Part shown: piece by piece, positions 28,011-38,071 of the stretch
Layout of the letters: each line of letters starts with the position of its first letter
Numbering within the stretch: position 1 is the first letter of the stretch
Assembly (NCBI GenBank): GCA_007693535.1
Contig: REDK01000093.1
Span: 29,540 to 93,539, forward strand
Source of the DNA: Chromatiaceae bacterium
GTDB lineage: Bacteria > Pseudomonadota > Gammaproteobacteria > Chromatiales > Chromatiaceae
Length of the DNA stretch: 64,000 nt
Direction: 5' to 3'
The notes under the pieces: model-generated
The model's database searches: none
Told to the model about the DNA's origin: nothing
Seen by the model: the letters and a program-made list of their open reading frames with translations, nothing else
Program-made: the position numbers and the translations under genes

Positions 28011-29381
28011 ATGACTACCGTCACTGAACTCCAACGCGCACTGTCACGCCTCCTCTGGTCTCGGGATCCCAGTCGGCTACAGCCTTGGCAGGCGCGCCTG
28101 CTGGCGCTGGGCCGGGTGCTGCAGGCGGTTATGCGCGACCTCGTCCGGGGCGACCTGAACGTCCAGGCAAGCAGCCTGGCCTTTACCACGCTGCTGTCGC
28201 TGGTACCCTTGCTGGCGGTGAGCTTTTCGGTACTCAAGGGCTTCGGCGTACACAATCAGATCGAGCCCCTGTTGTTGGAGGCCATGGCTCCGCTCGGCAA
28301 GTCCGGCAAGGAGATCACCGCGGCGCTGATTACCTTTGTCGATAATACAAATGTGCGCGTCCTTGGCTCCCTCGGCCTGGGGATGCTGCTGTACTCGGTC
28401 ATCGCCCTGATCTCCAAGATCGAAGCCACCTTCAATCACATCTGGCATGTCCACAAGCCCCGCCCCTATTCCCAGCGCTTCAGCCATTATTTGAGCGTGT
28501 TGACGGTGGGGCCGCTGCTATTTTTCTCGGCCGTTGGGGCGACCGCCTCGTTGGCCGATATCGAGTTCGTACAGCAAATCATCCGCATCGAACCGCTCGG
28601 GTTCATGCTGAATACGGCGCGGCGCCTGATCCCCTATCTGCTGATCACCCTCGCCTTCGCATTCGCCTATATGTACGTACCCAACACCAGGGTACGCCTG
28701 CTACCGGCGCTGACCGGGGCCATGACCGCCGGCCTACTGTGGCAGAGCAGCGGCTTCGTGTTTGCCAATTTCATCGCCACGTCCACCCAGCATGCGGCGA
28801 TCTACTCCAGCCTCGCCATCCCGATCCTGTTCATGATCTGGGTGAACATCGGCTGGATGATCCTGATCCTGGGGGCCCACATCGCGTTCTACACGCAAGA
28901 GCCCGCGTATCAGGCGACTGGCGCCCGCGAGATACGCCTCAGCAACCGCCTGCGCGAGCGCCTGCTACTAGGCTTGGCCGCCGAGATCGCCACCCGCCAC
29001 TATAGCGATTCCCCACCCGCCACGGCAGCGGCCCTAGCCGCGACCATCGGCGCCCCACCAGGGCTGGTGCAAAACCTGTTGAAACAATTGGAGGATGCCG
29101 ACTGGGTCGTCCGCAGCGCTGGCGAACCATCCCGCTTCGTGCCTGCCCGCAGCCCAGACGAACTGTCGGTCGCTGCCCTGCTGGACGCGATCAGGGCCGA
29201 CACCGAGGCCGACTGGCAGTCGCCGCCACCCCCCTATCACCCGGTCATGCGTGACTTGGAGGCCCACTTGGAGCAGGCCCGCAACAGCGCCTTAGGAGCA
29301 TTGACCCTGGCCGATCTGGCCCGGCAAATCACTGCCGCCGACAACCCCACGGCCGAGATGGCCACCACTCCCGTAGACTAG
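28011..29381 (+). CDS. YihY/BrkB family inner-membrane protein
   Basis: A 456-residue protein starting MTTVTELQRA, with AGAGGA well spaced before the ATG. It has the family hallmark NVQASSLAFTTLLSLVPLLAVSFSVLKGF, six transmembrane segments, and PNTRVRLLPALTGAMTAGLLWQSSGFVF and YSSLAIPILFMIWVNIGWMILILGA. It also has a C-terminal cytoplasmic region of about 150 residues resembling a winged-helix domain (AALAATIGAPPGLVQNLLKQLEDADWVV). Once called ribonuclease BN in error; function unknown. The ORF-track start 68 codons upstream is rejected. Confidence 0.93.
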   Translation: MTTVTELQRALSRLLWSRDPSRLQPWQARLLALGRVLQAVMRDLVRGDLNVQASSLAFTTLLSLVPLLAVSFSVLKGFGVHNQIEPLLLEAMAPLGKSGKEITAALITFVDNTNVRVLGSLGLGMLLYSVIALISKIEATFNHIWHVHKPRPYSQRFSHYLSVLTVGPLLFFSAVGATASLADIEFVQQIIRIEPLGFMLNTARRLIPYLLITLAFAFAYMYVPNTRVRLLPALTGAMTAGLLWQSSGFVFANFIATSTQHAAIYSSLAIPILFMIWVNIGWMILILGAHIAFYTQEPAYQATGAREIRLSNRLRERLLLGLAAEIATRHYSDSPPATAAALAATIGAPPGLVQNLLKQLEDADWVVRSAGEPSRFVPARSPDELSVAALLDAIRADTEADWQSPPPPYHPVMRDLEAHLEQARNSALGALTLADLARQITAADNPTAEMATTPVD

Positions 29382-29403
29382 TTCCGCGGAGGTGCCACCC
29401 GCC

Positions 29404-30018
29404 TCACGCCCCCGCGGGCGGCGCCCCAGCCAAAAGCAGGCGCACTGGCTCAAACGAGCGACGATGCTCGGGGCAGGGTCCCAGTTGCCGCAGCGCCGCC
29501 AAGTGCGCACGGGTCGGATAGCCCTTGTGCCCGGCGAAACCGTAACCGGGAAATACCTCCTCCAAGCGCTGCATGTGCCGATCGCGGGCCACCTTGGCCA
29601 GAATGGAGGCGGCGCTGATGGCGGCGATGCGCCGATCACCACCAACCACGGCCCGGGCCGGACCGGGTAACCGCGTCGGCAGCCGGTTCCCATCGACCAG
29701 CACGAGGTCTGGCTGCGGGCATAACTGCAGCACAGCTCGGCGCATCGCGAGCAGAGTGGCCTGCAAGATATTCATCGCATCGATCTCGGCGACACTGGCC
29801 CAGGCGATGGCCCAGGCCAGGGCCTGCTGCTCGATCGCCATCACCAGTGCCTCGCGCCGCCTCGCGGATAGGGTCTTGGAATCGGCCAGGCCGGCCGGAA
29901 CCACCAGTGGGTCCAGGATCACCGCGGCGGCGCAGACCGGCCCCGCCAGCGGTCCGCGCCCAGCCTCATCGACACCGGCGACCCACTGAGCCACCGGATC
30001 ATCAGGCGCGCTGTTCAT
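29404..30018 (-). CDS. rnhB: Ribonuclease HII
   Basis: A 204-residue enzyme that cuts RNA in RNA-DNA hybrids and removes misincorporated ribonucleotides. Motifs: [16 protein letters not shown] (catalytic Asp-Glu), [18 protein letters not shown] and [22 protein letters not shown], with the conserved Asp/Glu set visible. Start placed at MNSAPDD; an ORF-track start five codons up is also possible. It ends the lpxD-fabZ-lpxA-lpxB-rnhB run, as in E. coli, and is convergent with the YihY gene 22 bp away. Confidence 0.96.
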   Translation of the reverse strand: MNSAPDDPVAQWVAGVDEAGRGPLAGPVCAAAVILDPLVVPAGLADSKTLSARRREALVMAIEQQALAWAIAWASVAEIDAMNILQATLLAMRRAVLQLCPQPDLVLVDGNRLPTRLPGPARAVVGGDRRIAAISAASILAKVARDRHMQRLEEVFPGYGFAGHKGYPTRAHLAALRQLGPCPEHRRSFEPVRLLLAGAPPAGA

Positions 30019-30055
30019 TGCCAGCGAGTCCACCTTGGATCAATGCTGGGTCGGC

Positions 30056-31252
30056 TCACCGGGGCGCGGCGAGGTCAGCGATGGCACTTGCCGCCCCCGG
30101 TCGGGCGCGCGCGGCGATCAGTTCCAGTATCGCCGCGGCACCGGTGCGAGCGGCATCCCGCCGCAACAGTCGATGGACACGGGCATATTCCGCGCGCACC
30201 TCAGCCCGGCGCGGGGCGTCGTCGAGCAGCGCCAGCAGGGCCGGGGCCATCCAGCGGGGATCACAACGTCCCTGAATGAACTCCGGGGCCAGTTCTCGCC
30301 CCACTAGCAGATTGGCCATGGCCGCATAGGGGACCTTGACCAGCCGTAGGTCTTTCACCAGCCACCAGGTCAAGGGATGCATGCGGTAGGCCACCAGCAT
30401 CGGGCGGCCGAGCAACAGGGTCTCCAGCGTGGCCGTGCCCGAGGCGGTCAGGACCAGATCCGCGGCAGTGATGACGGTGCGACTCTGCCCGCTGACCAGT
30501 TGCAGCGGCAGTGCCGGCGCCAGTTGTGCCCGCAAGGCATCGAACCGCCGGGACAGGGCCGGGCTGACCATCGGGGCAATGAAGCGCAGGGCCTTGCGCT
30601 GGCGATGGCAAGCCAGAGCCGTCAGCAGCAGCGGAGCGGCCAGACGTTCCACCTCGCTGCGGCGACTGCCTGGTAACAAGGCCACCAACGGGCCTGCCGG
30701 GGACTGTCCCAGCTGCGCCCGCGCGGCAGCCTGATCCGTCTCCAGCGGGATGGCATCAGCGAGCGGATGGCCGATATAGCGGACCGGCACCCGCTGCGAC
30801 TGCAAGAACTCCGCCTCGAACGGGAAGATGCTCAGCATCAGATCCACCGCCCGCCGGATGCCGCGCACCCGCCCCGCCCGCCAGGCCCAGACCGTGGGAC
30901 TCACCAGATGGACAGTCACGATACCGGCCGCCCGCAACCGCCGCTCCAGGCCCAGATTGAAATCCGGCGCATCGACGCCGATGAACAAGTCCGGGGGTGC
31001 GGCCAGAAAATGATGCAGCAGCTCGGCGCGCGCCCGGAGCAAGTCGGGCAAGACCCGCAGCACCTCCACCAGCCCCATCACCGACAGCCGCTCCAGCGGC
31101 ATCAGGGTCTTACAGCCCTCGGCCTGCATCAGCGGACCGGCCACCCCTACGAAGCGGGCGTCCGGCATCTGTTCACGCAACGCGCGTAACAGGAGTGCCC
31201 CCAACTGATCACCGGAGGGCTCATTGGCAACGATGCCGATGGTCAGTCCCAT
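30056..31252 (-). CDS. lpxB: Lipid-A-disaccharide synthase
   Basis: A 398-residue family 19 glycosyltransferase that joins UDP-diacylglucosamine and lipid X on the inner face of the inner membrane. Motifs: GIVANEPSGDQLGALLLRAL, DAPDFNLGLERRLRA, SPTVWAWRAGR, LLPGSRRSEVERL, LTASGTATLETLLLGRPMLVAYRMHPLTWWL. The ATG at 31252 lies just after the lpxA stop; the ORF track begins one codon earlier at a GTG. It is co-transcribed with lpxA. Confidence 0.97.
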   Translation of the reverse strand: MGLTIGIVANEPSGDQLGALLLRALREQMPDARFVGVAGPLMQAEGCKTLMPLERLSVMGLVEVLRVLPDLLRARAELLHHFLAAPPDLFIGVDAPDFNLGLERRLRAAGIVTVHLVSPTVWAWRAGRVRGIRRAVDLMLSIFPFEAEFLQSQRVPVRYIGHPLADAIPLETDQAAARAQLGQSPAGPLVALLPGSRRSEVERLAAPLLLTALACHRQRKALRFIAPMVSPALSRRFDALRAQLAPALPLQLVSGQSRTVITAADLVLTASGTATLETLLLGRPMLVAYRMHPLTWWLVKDLRLVKVPYAAMANLLVGRELAPEFIQGRCDPRWMAPALLALLDDAPRRAEVRAEYARVHRLLRRDAARTGAAAILELIAARARPGAASAIADLAAPR

Positions 31253-31261
31253 CACCAGACT

Positions 31262-32032
31262 TCAACGCACGATGCTGCGACTGCTGTTGGCAACAAACTC
31301 GGCTAGACAGACGAGTTCCGGATGCTGTGCGGCGCTGGTCCGGATGGCAGCGATAGCCGCCTCCAAGCGCATGCCGGAGAGATACAACAGGCGATAGGCG
31401 CGACGGATGGCACTGATCGACTCGGCGCTGAAGCCACGTCGGCGCAGCCCCTCAGCATTGATGCCGCGGGGCACTGCCGGATGTCCGTCGATAGTGATAT
31501 AGGGGGGGACATCCTTGGTGATAGCCGACCCCATTGCACTGAAGCTGTGGGCGCCGATGCGGCAGAACTGGTGCACGATGGTAAAGCCGCCAAGGATCGC
31601 CCAGTCGTCGATTACCACGTGCCCGCCCAGCGAGGCGGCATTGGCCATGATGACATGGTTGCCCACCACGCAGTCATGGGCGACATGGACATAGGCCATA
31701 AACAGGTTGTCGCTACCGATACGGGTCTCACCACGATCCTGCTCCGTGCCACGATGAATCGTGGCACCCTCGCGGATGACATTGCGATCGCCAATCACCA
31801 GGCGGGTCAGCTCGCCCTGATACTTCTTGTCCTGGGGGTCTTCGCCCACCGAGGCAAACTGATAGATGCGATTATCGCTGCCGATCTCGGTGGGACCGCG
31901 CAGCACGGCGTGGGGGCCGATGCGCGTGCCACGGCCAATGCGGACTGCCTCGCCGATGACTGCAAATGGGCCGATCTCGACCTGTTCGTCGAGTTGGGCG
32001 GACGCCGCAATGACCGCACTCGGGTGGATCAA
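31262..32032 (-). CDS. lpxA: UDP-N-acetylglucosamine O-acyltransferase
   Basis: A 256-residue left-handed beta-helix acyltransferase, the first enzyme of lipid A synthesis. It starts IHPSAVIAASAQLDEQVEIGPFAVIG with clear hexapeptide repeats; the catalytic His is in AYVHVAHDCVVGNH, and the C-terminal helical part includes VPRGINAEGLRRRGFS. The start codon is TTG, three bases after the fabZ stop; no ATG lies nearby in frame, so lpxA translation may depend on coupling to fabZ. Confidence 0.97.
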   Translation of the reverse strand: MIHPSAVIAASAQLDEQVEIGPFAVIGEAVRIGRGTRIGPHAVLRGPTEIGSDNRIYQFASVGEDPQDKKYQGELTRLVIGDRNVIREGATIHRGTEQDRGETRIGSDNLFMAYVHVAHDCVVGNHVIMANAASLGGHVVIDDWAILGGFTIVHQFCRIGAHSFSAMGSAITKDVPPYITIDGHPAVPRGINAEGLRRRGFSAESISAIRRAYRLLYLSGMRLEAAIAAIRTSAAQHPELVCLAEFVANSSRSIVR

Positions 32033-32035
32033 GGT

Positions 32036-32470
32036 TCAAAAATCCCGCGCGGTGCACATGATGTCGGCGGTGGCGACAATGCGACCATCTACGCGGGCCT
32101 CGCCAGCAAATTTCCAGATCCCGCGTTTGACATGCCGCACGGTCACCGCCAGAAACAACTGATCACCCGGCTCCACCGGCCGCTTGAAGCGCGCCCGATC
32201 GATGCCGACAAAATAGTACAAGGCCTTTTCGCCCACCTCTTCCGGACGCGACTCCATGGCCAGCAGGCCGGTCGCCTGAGCCATTGCCTCGATAATCAAC
32301 ACGCCGGGCATCACCGGCCGCACGGGAAAGTGTCCGGCAAAATAGGGCTCGTTGAAGGTCACATTCTTGAGACCGAGCAGACGAGCGTTGGGCTCAAATT
32401 CAAGCACCTTGTCAATCAGCAGAAAGGGATAGCGGTGCGGCAGCAGGCTCAGCACCTTATGAATATCCAT
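32036..32470 (-). CDS. fabZ: 3-hydroxyacyl-ACP dehydratase FabZ
   Basis: A 144-residue hot-dog-fold dehydratase of fatty acid elongation. Motifs: [18 protein letters not shown] and the catalytic His/Glu region [29 protein letters not shown]. Competition of FabZ and LpxA for hydroxymyristoyl-ACP links phospholipid and lipid A output. I use the ATG at 32470; a GTG at 32485 (ORF track) and a TTG at 32479 lie nearer the GGAGG box, so the start is unsettled. Confidence 0.96.
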   Translation of the reverse strand: MDIHKVLSLLPHRYPFLLIDKVLEFEPNARLLGLKNVTFNEPYFAGHFPVRPVMPGVLIIEAMAQATGLLAMESRPEEVGEKALYYFVGIDRARFKRPVEPGDQLFLAVTVRHVKRGIWKFAGEARVDGRIVATADIMCTARDF

Positions 32471-32590
32471 GGTAATCAATGCCACCTCCAGCGAAGCGAG
32501 GAGCCGCCACCGCGACCACCAGTGTGCGGATCACCGGTCGGGCCGGGCGGGAGCCAAAACATCTGCATCCGGGCGCGCGCCGGCCGACTG

Positions 32591-33643
32591 TCATTCTTCA
32601 CCCTCGTCATCGCCGCGCGCAACCCGAGCCAGGGTCGCCTCGAGCCGCTGCACGCGCCGGGTCAAATCATCGAGATGCCGAAACCTGGCGACATTGCGAC
32701 GCCAGTCGGCATTAGCCATGGCGGGGATGCCGCTACTGTAAACACCGGGGCTGGCAACCGAGCGCGTGACCATCGCCATGCCGGTAAAATGAACGCCATC
32801 CGCAATACGCAGATGCCCGGCCATACCCACCGCCCCGGCAACGCTGCAGTTGCGGCCGATCTGCGTGGAACCAGAGATACCCGAGCAGGCGGCCATGGCC
32901 GTGTTCTCGCCGATCTGTACGTTATGGCCGATCTGAATGAGATTGTCGAGTTTGACCCCGTTGGCGATCACCGTTTCGCCAATTGCCCCACGATCCACAG
33001 CAGTATTGGTGCCAATCTCGACATCATTGCCGATGCGCACCCGCCCAATCTGTGGTATGCGCACCCAGCGCTCCCCGTCGCGGGCAAAACCGAACCCGTC
33101 GCGCCCAATCACCGCCCCTGGATGTAGTAGAACCCGCTCACCGACTAACGACCCGGCACAGACGGTGACTGCCGCCACCAGACGACTGCCCGCCCCGATT
33201 CGGCTGTCCCGCTGCAGGATACAGCCGGGACCGATCTCCGCCGCAGACCCGATCACCACGCCGGCCTCGATGACGCACAACGGACCAACTGCTGCACTCG
33301 GATCGATCTGCGCATCTGCGTCGATGACCGCGCTCGGATGACAACCCGGGGCGGGGCGGACCCGCGGATGGATGATCTCCAAGGCGCGTGCGAAGGTCAG
33401 ATAGGGATTGGGGCTGACCAGACAGGGACAGGGAGCATCTCCGACATACTCGCTGTCGAGGATGACCGCGCCGGCATCAGTCCTGCGCAGTGCCGTCAGA
33501 TATTTGCGGGAAGCGAATAAGGTCAGGCAACCGGAATCAGCGTCCTCGACTGCGGCAACCCGCTCGATTAGGACATCGCCGCTGCCGACGAACTCCACGC
33601 CCAGCTGAGCAGCCAGGGCGCGGGCGGAGATAGGCGTGGTCAT
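32591..33643 (-). CDS. lpxD: UDP-3-O-acylglucosamine N-acyltransferase
   Basis: A 350-residue enzyme of lipid A synthesis. The N-terminal uridine-binding domain (ARALAAQLGVEFVGSGDVLIERVAAVEDA) is followed by the hexapeptide beta-helix (GCHPSAVIDADAQIDPSAAVGP onward), with the catalytic His in NLIQIGHNVQIGEN and the GRDGFGFA element. A C-terminal helix (RHLDDLTRRVQRLEATLARV) follows. The start is placed at MTTPISARA; the ORF track begins 15 codons up, overlapping the skp stop. Confidence 0.96.
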   Translation of the reverse strand: MTTPISARALAAQLGVEFVGSGDVLIERVAAVEDADSGCLTLFASRKYLTALRRTDAGAVILDSEYVGDAPCPCLVSPNPYLTFARALEIIHPRVRPAPGCHPSAVIDADAQIDPSAAVGPLCVIEAGVVIGSAAEIGPGCILQRDSRIGAGSRLVAAVTVCAGSLVGERVLLHPGAVIGRDGFGFARDGERWVRIPQIGRVRIGNDVEIGTNTAVDRGAIGETVIANGVKLDNLIQIGHNVQIGENTAMAACSGISGSTQIGRNCSVAGAVGMAGHLRIADGVHFTGMAMVTRSVASPGVYSSGIPAMANADWRRNVARFRHLDDLTRRVQRLEATLARVARGDDEGEE

Positions 33644-33674
33644 CGCAGACGGAGGTTGCTGCTGCAAACCGGGG

Positions 33675-34190
33675 TCATTGCCGGCCAAACTGCGCTGTCA
33701 AACGCTCGATGACCTCGGCCGAGATATCAACGCGCTCGCTGAAATAGACGACCCCCTCACTGAGGATCAGGTCGATCTCCTTCTCCCTGGCGATCTGCTG
33801 CACCACCTCCTCGACTTGCTTGACCAGCTTGGTGCGCAGGTCGGTTTGGCGCAGGGCAAAGTCTTCCTGGACCTCGGCGCGTTCATAGCGCAAGCGCCGG
33901 TTGCGGGCCCGAATATCGTTTTGCAGACGCGTGAGTTCATCCTGGCTCATCAAGGCGCCGTCACGCTCGAGCCGGTCATTGAGGCGATCGATATCCTCCT
34001 GTTGCTGACGCAGCGCCGCCTCCCGTTCGCGGATCTCGGCGCTCAGCATGTTACGGGCCGACTCGTACTGCGGCGATTCCTCGACGATGCGAGTCGGATC
34101 GATCACTGCGATGCGCAGGTCGGCAGCCGCAGCGGCCATGAACACCTGCGCCGTCAGCAGCGCGAACAGAAAAGCCGAAGAGGTTCGCAT
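33675..34190 (-). CDS. skp: OmpH/Skp family periplasmic chaperone
   Basis: A 171-residue protein with a signal peptide (MRTSSAFLFALLTAQVFMAAAAA), then DLRIAVIDPTRIVEESPQ and a long charged helical region (LRQQQEDIDRLNDRLERDGALMSQDELTRLQNDI) that forms the tentacle arms, and a C-terminal strand segment IDLILSEGVVYFSERVDIS. Skp trimers hold unfolded outer-membrane proteins in the periplasm. It sits between bamA and lpxD in the conserved order. Confidence 0.94.
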   Translation of the reverse strand: MRTSSAFLFALLTAQVFMAAAAADLRIAVIDPTRIVEESPQYESARNMLSAEIREREAALRQQQEDIDRLNDRLERDGALMSQDELTRLQNDIRARNRRLRYERAEVQEDFALRQTDLRTKLVKQVEEVVQQIAREKEIDLILSEGVVYFSERVDISAEVIERLTAQFGRQ

Positions 34191-34199
34191 GATGTCGGA

Positions 34200-36521
34200 T
34201 CAGAAGGCCTGGCCGAAGGAAAACTGGAACATCTGCTCGTCATCGCCGTCTTTGGCATTCAGCGGTTGGGCCACGCTCAGGGTCAGTGCCCCGACCGGAG
34301 ACAACCAGGCGAACGAGAGGCCAGCCGAATAACGAATCTCGCCGAGGTCCAACCCGGTCGGCTCCACCAAGCGACTGCTGCCCGTCCACCAGACATTACC
34401 GAAATCGAGGAAGGCGCCCAGCCGTACCGTGCGCCAGGCATCGCCAGCGAAGGGCGGCGGAAACAGCAGATCAACTCCGCCGGTCACCTTGGTATTACCG
34501 CCAACTGGATCGTTCAGGAAACGCTCCCGCGGCCCCAGGGTATTCGCCTGAAACCCCCGTACTGAGGCCGGGCCGCCGGCGAAATAGTTCTCGAAGAACG
34601 GCATATCGGTCGTGCTGCCATAGCCATCGCCGTAACCGACATCCGCACGCAGACTGAGAGTATAGCGATCTGTCAGCGGTACATACTGGCGGCCACGCCA
34701 GGCCAGCCGATAATACTGCAGGTCGCTACCCGGTACCGCCAACTCGCCGACCAATCGCTGCCAGGTGCCGCGGCTAGGAAAGAGCGCGGTATCGCGGGTA
34801 TCCTTAGTGTAGGATAGGGTGATAAAGAAGTCGTTGAACTGACTGCCGTTATCGATGACGAACTGCTGGGCCAGGGGCGATATCCCGGCAAAGAAGTGGG
34901 TATATTGATAGGCGGCGCCGAAGCCGAAGTTACTGGTATCCGAGATGGGCACCGAAAAATTGATCGCGGCGCGGCCGACATCGGTCGAGTAATCGGCACC
35001 GACGAAACGGTCGAAATCAGTCGTGCGATAGCTCAGATCGAAACTGCGGCTAATACCATCCACCGTGAAATAGGGATTGGTATAGGACAGTTGATAGAGC
35101 TGGGTATCACGGCTGGTATTGAAGGCGAGTGACAGGCGTTTGCCGGTACCCAGGAAGTTGTTCTGGCTGATACTTGCATTGAACAGCACACCCTGCGCCT
35201 GAGAATAGCCGATACCCGCCATCAGGTTCCCCGATGGCTGCTCCCGCACCGACACCACGACGTCCACTTGATCAGGAGAACCGGGCACCGCTGGGGTCTC
35301 GATGTTGACTTGCTCGAAGAAGCCGAGACGCTGCAGCCTCTCGCGCGATCGCTTGACCAGTTCGGTGGAAAACCAAGCCGTCTCCAACTGGCGCATCTCC
35401 CGTCGTAGCACTTCGTCGCGGGTGCGGGTGTTGCCGCGCATCTGAATCCGCCGCACATAGACTCGCTGGCCGGGATCAATGAAAAAGGTGATGGCGACGA
35501 GCTGGTTCTCGGCATCGAGCTCCGGCACGGTATTGACGTTGGCAAAGGCATAGCCGGCGCTGCCGAGAAGTTCGGATATCCGCTCGGCGCTCTCAGCAGC
35601 GGCTTTGCGCGAGAACACCTCGCCCCGGCTCAAATGGATGAGCGGGAAGATCTCGGTCGTTGGCACCGGTGGCTCGCCAGCGAGGCGGATGTCGCTGACC
35701 CGAAACACCTCGCCCTCGTCGATGACGATCGTGATATAGATATCGTTGCGATCGGGGCTGATCGAGACCTGCGTAGAGGTGATCTCGAAATTGATGAAGC
35801 CACGGTCGAGGTAAAACGAGCGCAGCGCCTCGAGGTCACCCGCCAGCTTTGGCTTGGAGTACCTGTCGTTACGGCTGTAAAAAGAGTGCCAGCGGCTGGT
35901 ACCGAGGGAAAATTCGCGCAGCAGCTCGCGGTTGGTAAAGGCCTGGTTACCGACGATATTGATCTGACGGATACGTGCGGTCAGTCCCTCATTGATATCG
36001 ATCCGCACGGCGACCCGGTTGCGCTCAAGCGGCGAGACGGTGGATTCGATACCGACCCCGTATTTGCCGGCAGCGAAATACTGCCGTTGTACTTCTTGCT
36101 CGATGCGGTCGAGCACTGCCGGATTGAACACGCGCCCTTCTTCGAGACCAATCTCGGTAAGCCCCTGCTTGAGGGCATCGGTCTTGAGGAGGCGATTGCC
36201 GGAAATATCGATCTGCGCCACCGCAGGTCGCTCGCGAACCGCCACCACCAGCACGTCTCCCTCGCGCTCGACGGCGACGTCACTGAAGAAGCCGGTTGCG
36301 AACAGGGAGCGGATGATCTCGGCGCTAACGCCATCGCCGACGGTATCGCCGACCTGCACCGGCAGGTAATTGAAGACGGTGCCGGCCGCGATGCGTTGCA
36401 GGCCATCGACGCGAATATCCGCAATCTGAAAGGGCTCGGCTAACGCCAGGAACGGCGTACCGAGCAGCGCAGCGGCGAGGGCACTCCTAAGCCGCCGGGC
36501 ACAACAACGACAATGGGACAA
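34200..36521 (-). CDS. bamA: Outer membrane protein assembly factor BamA
   Basis: A 773-residue Omp85-family protein: signal peptide ending FLALAEPF, five POTRA domains (first: FQIADIRVDGLQRIAAGTVFNYLPVQVGD), and a 16-strand beta-barrel with the conserved VRGF loop (GGPASVRGFQAN), ending in an aromatic residue (FQFSFGQAF). It inserts beta-barrel proteins into the outer membrane. The start codon is TTG with a GGGGGG stretch about 7 bases upstream; no ATG exists before the signal peptide. It lies between rseP and skp. Confidence 0.97.
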   Translation of the reverse strand: MSHCRCCARRLRSALAAALLGTPFLALAEPFQIADIRVDGLQRIAAGTVFNYLPVQVGDTVGDGVSAEIIRSLFATGFFSDVAVEREGDVLVVAVRERPAVAQIDISGNRLLKTDALKQGLTEIGLEEGRVFNPAVLDRIEQEVQRQYFAAGKYGVGIESTVSPLERNRVAVRIDINEGLTARIRQINIVGNQAFTNRELLREFSLGTSRWHSFYSRNDRYSKPKLAGDLEALRSFYLDRGFINFEITSTQVSISPDRNDIYITIVIDEGEVFRVSDIRLAGEPPVPTTEIFPLIHLSRGEVFSRKAAAESAERISELLGSAGYAFANVNTVPELDAENQLVAITFFIDPGQRVYVRRIQMRGNTRTRDEVLRREMRQLETAWFSTELVKRSRERLQRLGFFEQVNIETPAVPGSPDQVDVVVSVREQPSGNLMAGIGYSQAQGVLFNASISQNNFLGTGKRLSLAFNTSRDTQLYQLSYTNPYFTVDGISRSFDLSYRTTDFDRFVGADYSTDVGRAAINFSVPISDTSNFGFGAAYQYTHFFAGISPLAQQFVIDNGSQFNDFFITLSYTKDTRDTALFPSRGTWQRLVGELAVPGSDLQYYRLAWRGRQYVPLTDRYTLSLRADVGYGDGYGSTTDMPFFENYFAGGPASVRGFQANTLGPRERFLNDPVGGNTKVTGGVDLLFPPPFAGDAWRTVRLGAFLDFGNVWWTGSSRLVEPTGLDLGEIRYSAGLSFAWLSPVGALTLSVAQPLNAKDGDDEQMFQFSFGQAF

Positions 36522-36704
36522 GGTTTACCCCCCCGCGGACGGGATACTGGCTTCGGTGGGCCGGTACCGGTGTGCAGCCCGCACCCCGACCACCGGGGGC
36601 TAGCCGAGTCGGCGCCTGACGTTGCGCAGATGCCACATGCGGCCGCAGCCCAACGAAGCGAAGCTCCAACCGTAAAGGCGGGGAGTATAAGTGATCCGGC
36701 GCGA

Positions 36705-38069
36705 CTAGCCCAGCAAACGGGCGATGTCGACGTAGAAGGCGAGTGTCATCAACGATAGCAGCAACGCCAGGCCGATCTGCTGACTGCGTGCCTGGACGGC
36801 CTCCGGGACCGGCCGCCCGATCACGCCTTCGATGGCAAAGAACATCAAGTGACCGCCGTCGAGGATCGGAATCGGTAACAGGTTGAGTAGTCCAAGGCTG
36901 ACACTGAGCATTGCCAGGAACTTCACGAAGGCCTCGAGCCCGAAGCTCGCGGTCTTACCAGCCGTATCGGCGATGCCGATCGGACTGCTGATGTTGTCCA
37001 CCGAGGCACGGCCGACCAGCATACGACCGATGATGCGCAGGGTAAGCACCGAGAGATCGGTGACGCGCCAGGTGGCCTCGCCGAGGGCCGCGATGGGGCC
37101 GTAGCGCACGGTGATGCCGAGATCGTCGGCGCCATCCTCGGGCCATTGGACACCCGCGCCGATGCGTCCGACCCGCTCCCCGCCCTCGTCCCGGCCGGCT
37201 GGGACGAGATCCACCGTCAAGACCTGACCGTCGCGATCTATCTCCAGCAACAGTGGCTGATCGGGGCTTCGTTTGATCGCTGCCACCAGTGCGATCCAGT
37301 CTGCCACCGGCTCGGCGTCAACGGCGATGATCCGATCGCCAAGCTGCAGTCCAGCGCGCTCAGCGGGGTCTCCCGGGACGAGTTCACCGATGACGGCCGG
37401 CAGCGGAATCGACAGCCCCTGCAGCCCTACATTCGCTAGGAACGCGCGGCCCGGGTCGAGTCCACGAAGCTGGTCGCCCGGGATCACGCGAGTCAGTGAC
37501 TGGCCGCGACTGTCCTGGACCTCGACCGGCAGATCTTTGCCGTCCAGGGCACCAGCCATCAGCCGGAACCAGACCGCGCTCCAGGTCGGTGTAGCGCGTT
37601 CGCCAACAGAATCGATGTGGTCGCCGGGCAGGAAACCGGCCGCCGCCGCAACCGAGTTTGGCGCCACAGCACCGACCTCCGGGGGCAGCCCGCTCTCGCC
37701 GCTGACCAGGACCAGCCAGTAGATAAGGATCGCGAACAGGAAATTGGCGACCGGCCCGGCCAGAACGATGAGGGTACGCTTCCACAGGCGCTGCCGATTG
37801 AAAGACTGCCCAAGCTCGGCGGCTGGGACGGGTTCCTCACGCTCGTCGAGCATCTTGACGTAGCCGCCCAACGGAATCGCTGCGATCACGTACTCGGTCG
37901 GGTCGCGGCGGCGGCGCCAGGTCAAGAGCGGCCGACCGAAGCCAACCGAGAAGCGCAACACCTTCACGCCGAGCCTGCGCGCCACCCAGAAGTGGCCGAA
38001 CTCGTGCACCGTCACCAGGATCAGGATGGCGACCAGGAAGGCGAGGATGGTGTTGACCAGTGCGGGCAT
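36705..38069 (-). CDS. rseP: Site-2 protease RseP (M50)
   Basis: A 454-residue intramembrane metalloprotease. The zinc motif is VTVHEFGHFWVARRLGVKVLRFSVGFG (HEFGH about 22-26). Two tandem PDZ regions include AVAPNSVAAAAGFLPGDHIDSV and GDPAERAGLQLGDRIIAVDAEPV; the third metal ligand is in NLLPIPILDGGHL near the C-terminus. In E. coli it cleaves RseA to release sigma E when outer-membrane assembly fails, which fits its place before bamA. Four transmembrane segments are visible. The start is 2 bp after the dxr stop. Confidence 0.97.
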   Translation of the reverse strand: MPALVNTILAFLVAILILVTVHEFGHFWVARRLGVKVLRFSVGFGRPLLTWRRRRDPTEYVIAAIPLGGYVKMLDEREEPVPAAELGQSFNRQRLWKRTLIVLAGPVANFLFAILIYWLVLVSGESGLPPEVGAVAPNSVAAAAGFLPGDHIDSVGERATPTWSAVWFRLMAGALDGKDLPVEVQDSRGQSLTRVIPGDQLRGLDPGRAFLANVGLQGLSIPLPAVIGELVPGDPAERAGLQLGDRIIAVDAEPVADWIALVAAIKRSPDQPLLLEIDRDGQVLTVDLVPAGRDEGGERVGRIGAGVQWPEDGADDLGITVRYGPIAALGEATWRVTDLSVLTLRIIGRMLVGRASVDNISSPIGIADTAGKTASFGLEAFVKFLAMLSVSLGLLNLLPIPILDGGHLMFFAIEGVIGRPVPEAVQARSQQIGLALLLSLMTLAFYVDIARLLG

Positions 38070-38071
38070 GC

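Noticed and set aside
31322-33127. 601-residue plus-strand ORF
   Set aside because: Antisense to lpxA, fabZ and lpxD, which are unmistakable; high GC keeps the opposite strand open.
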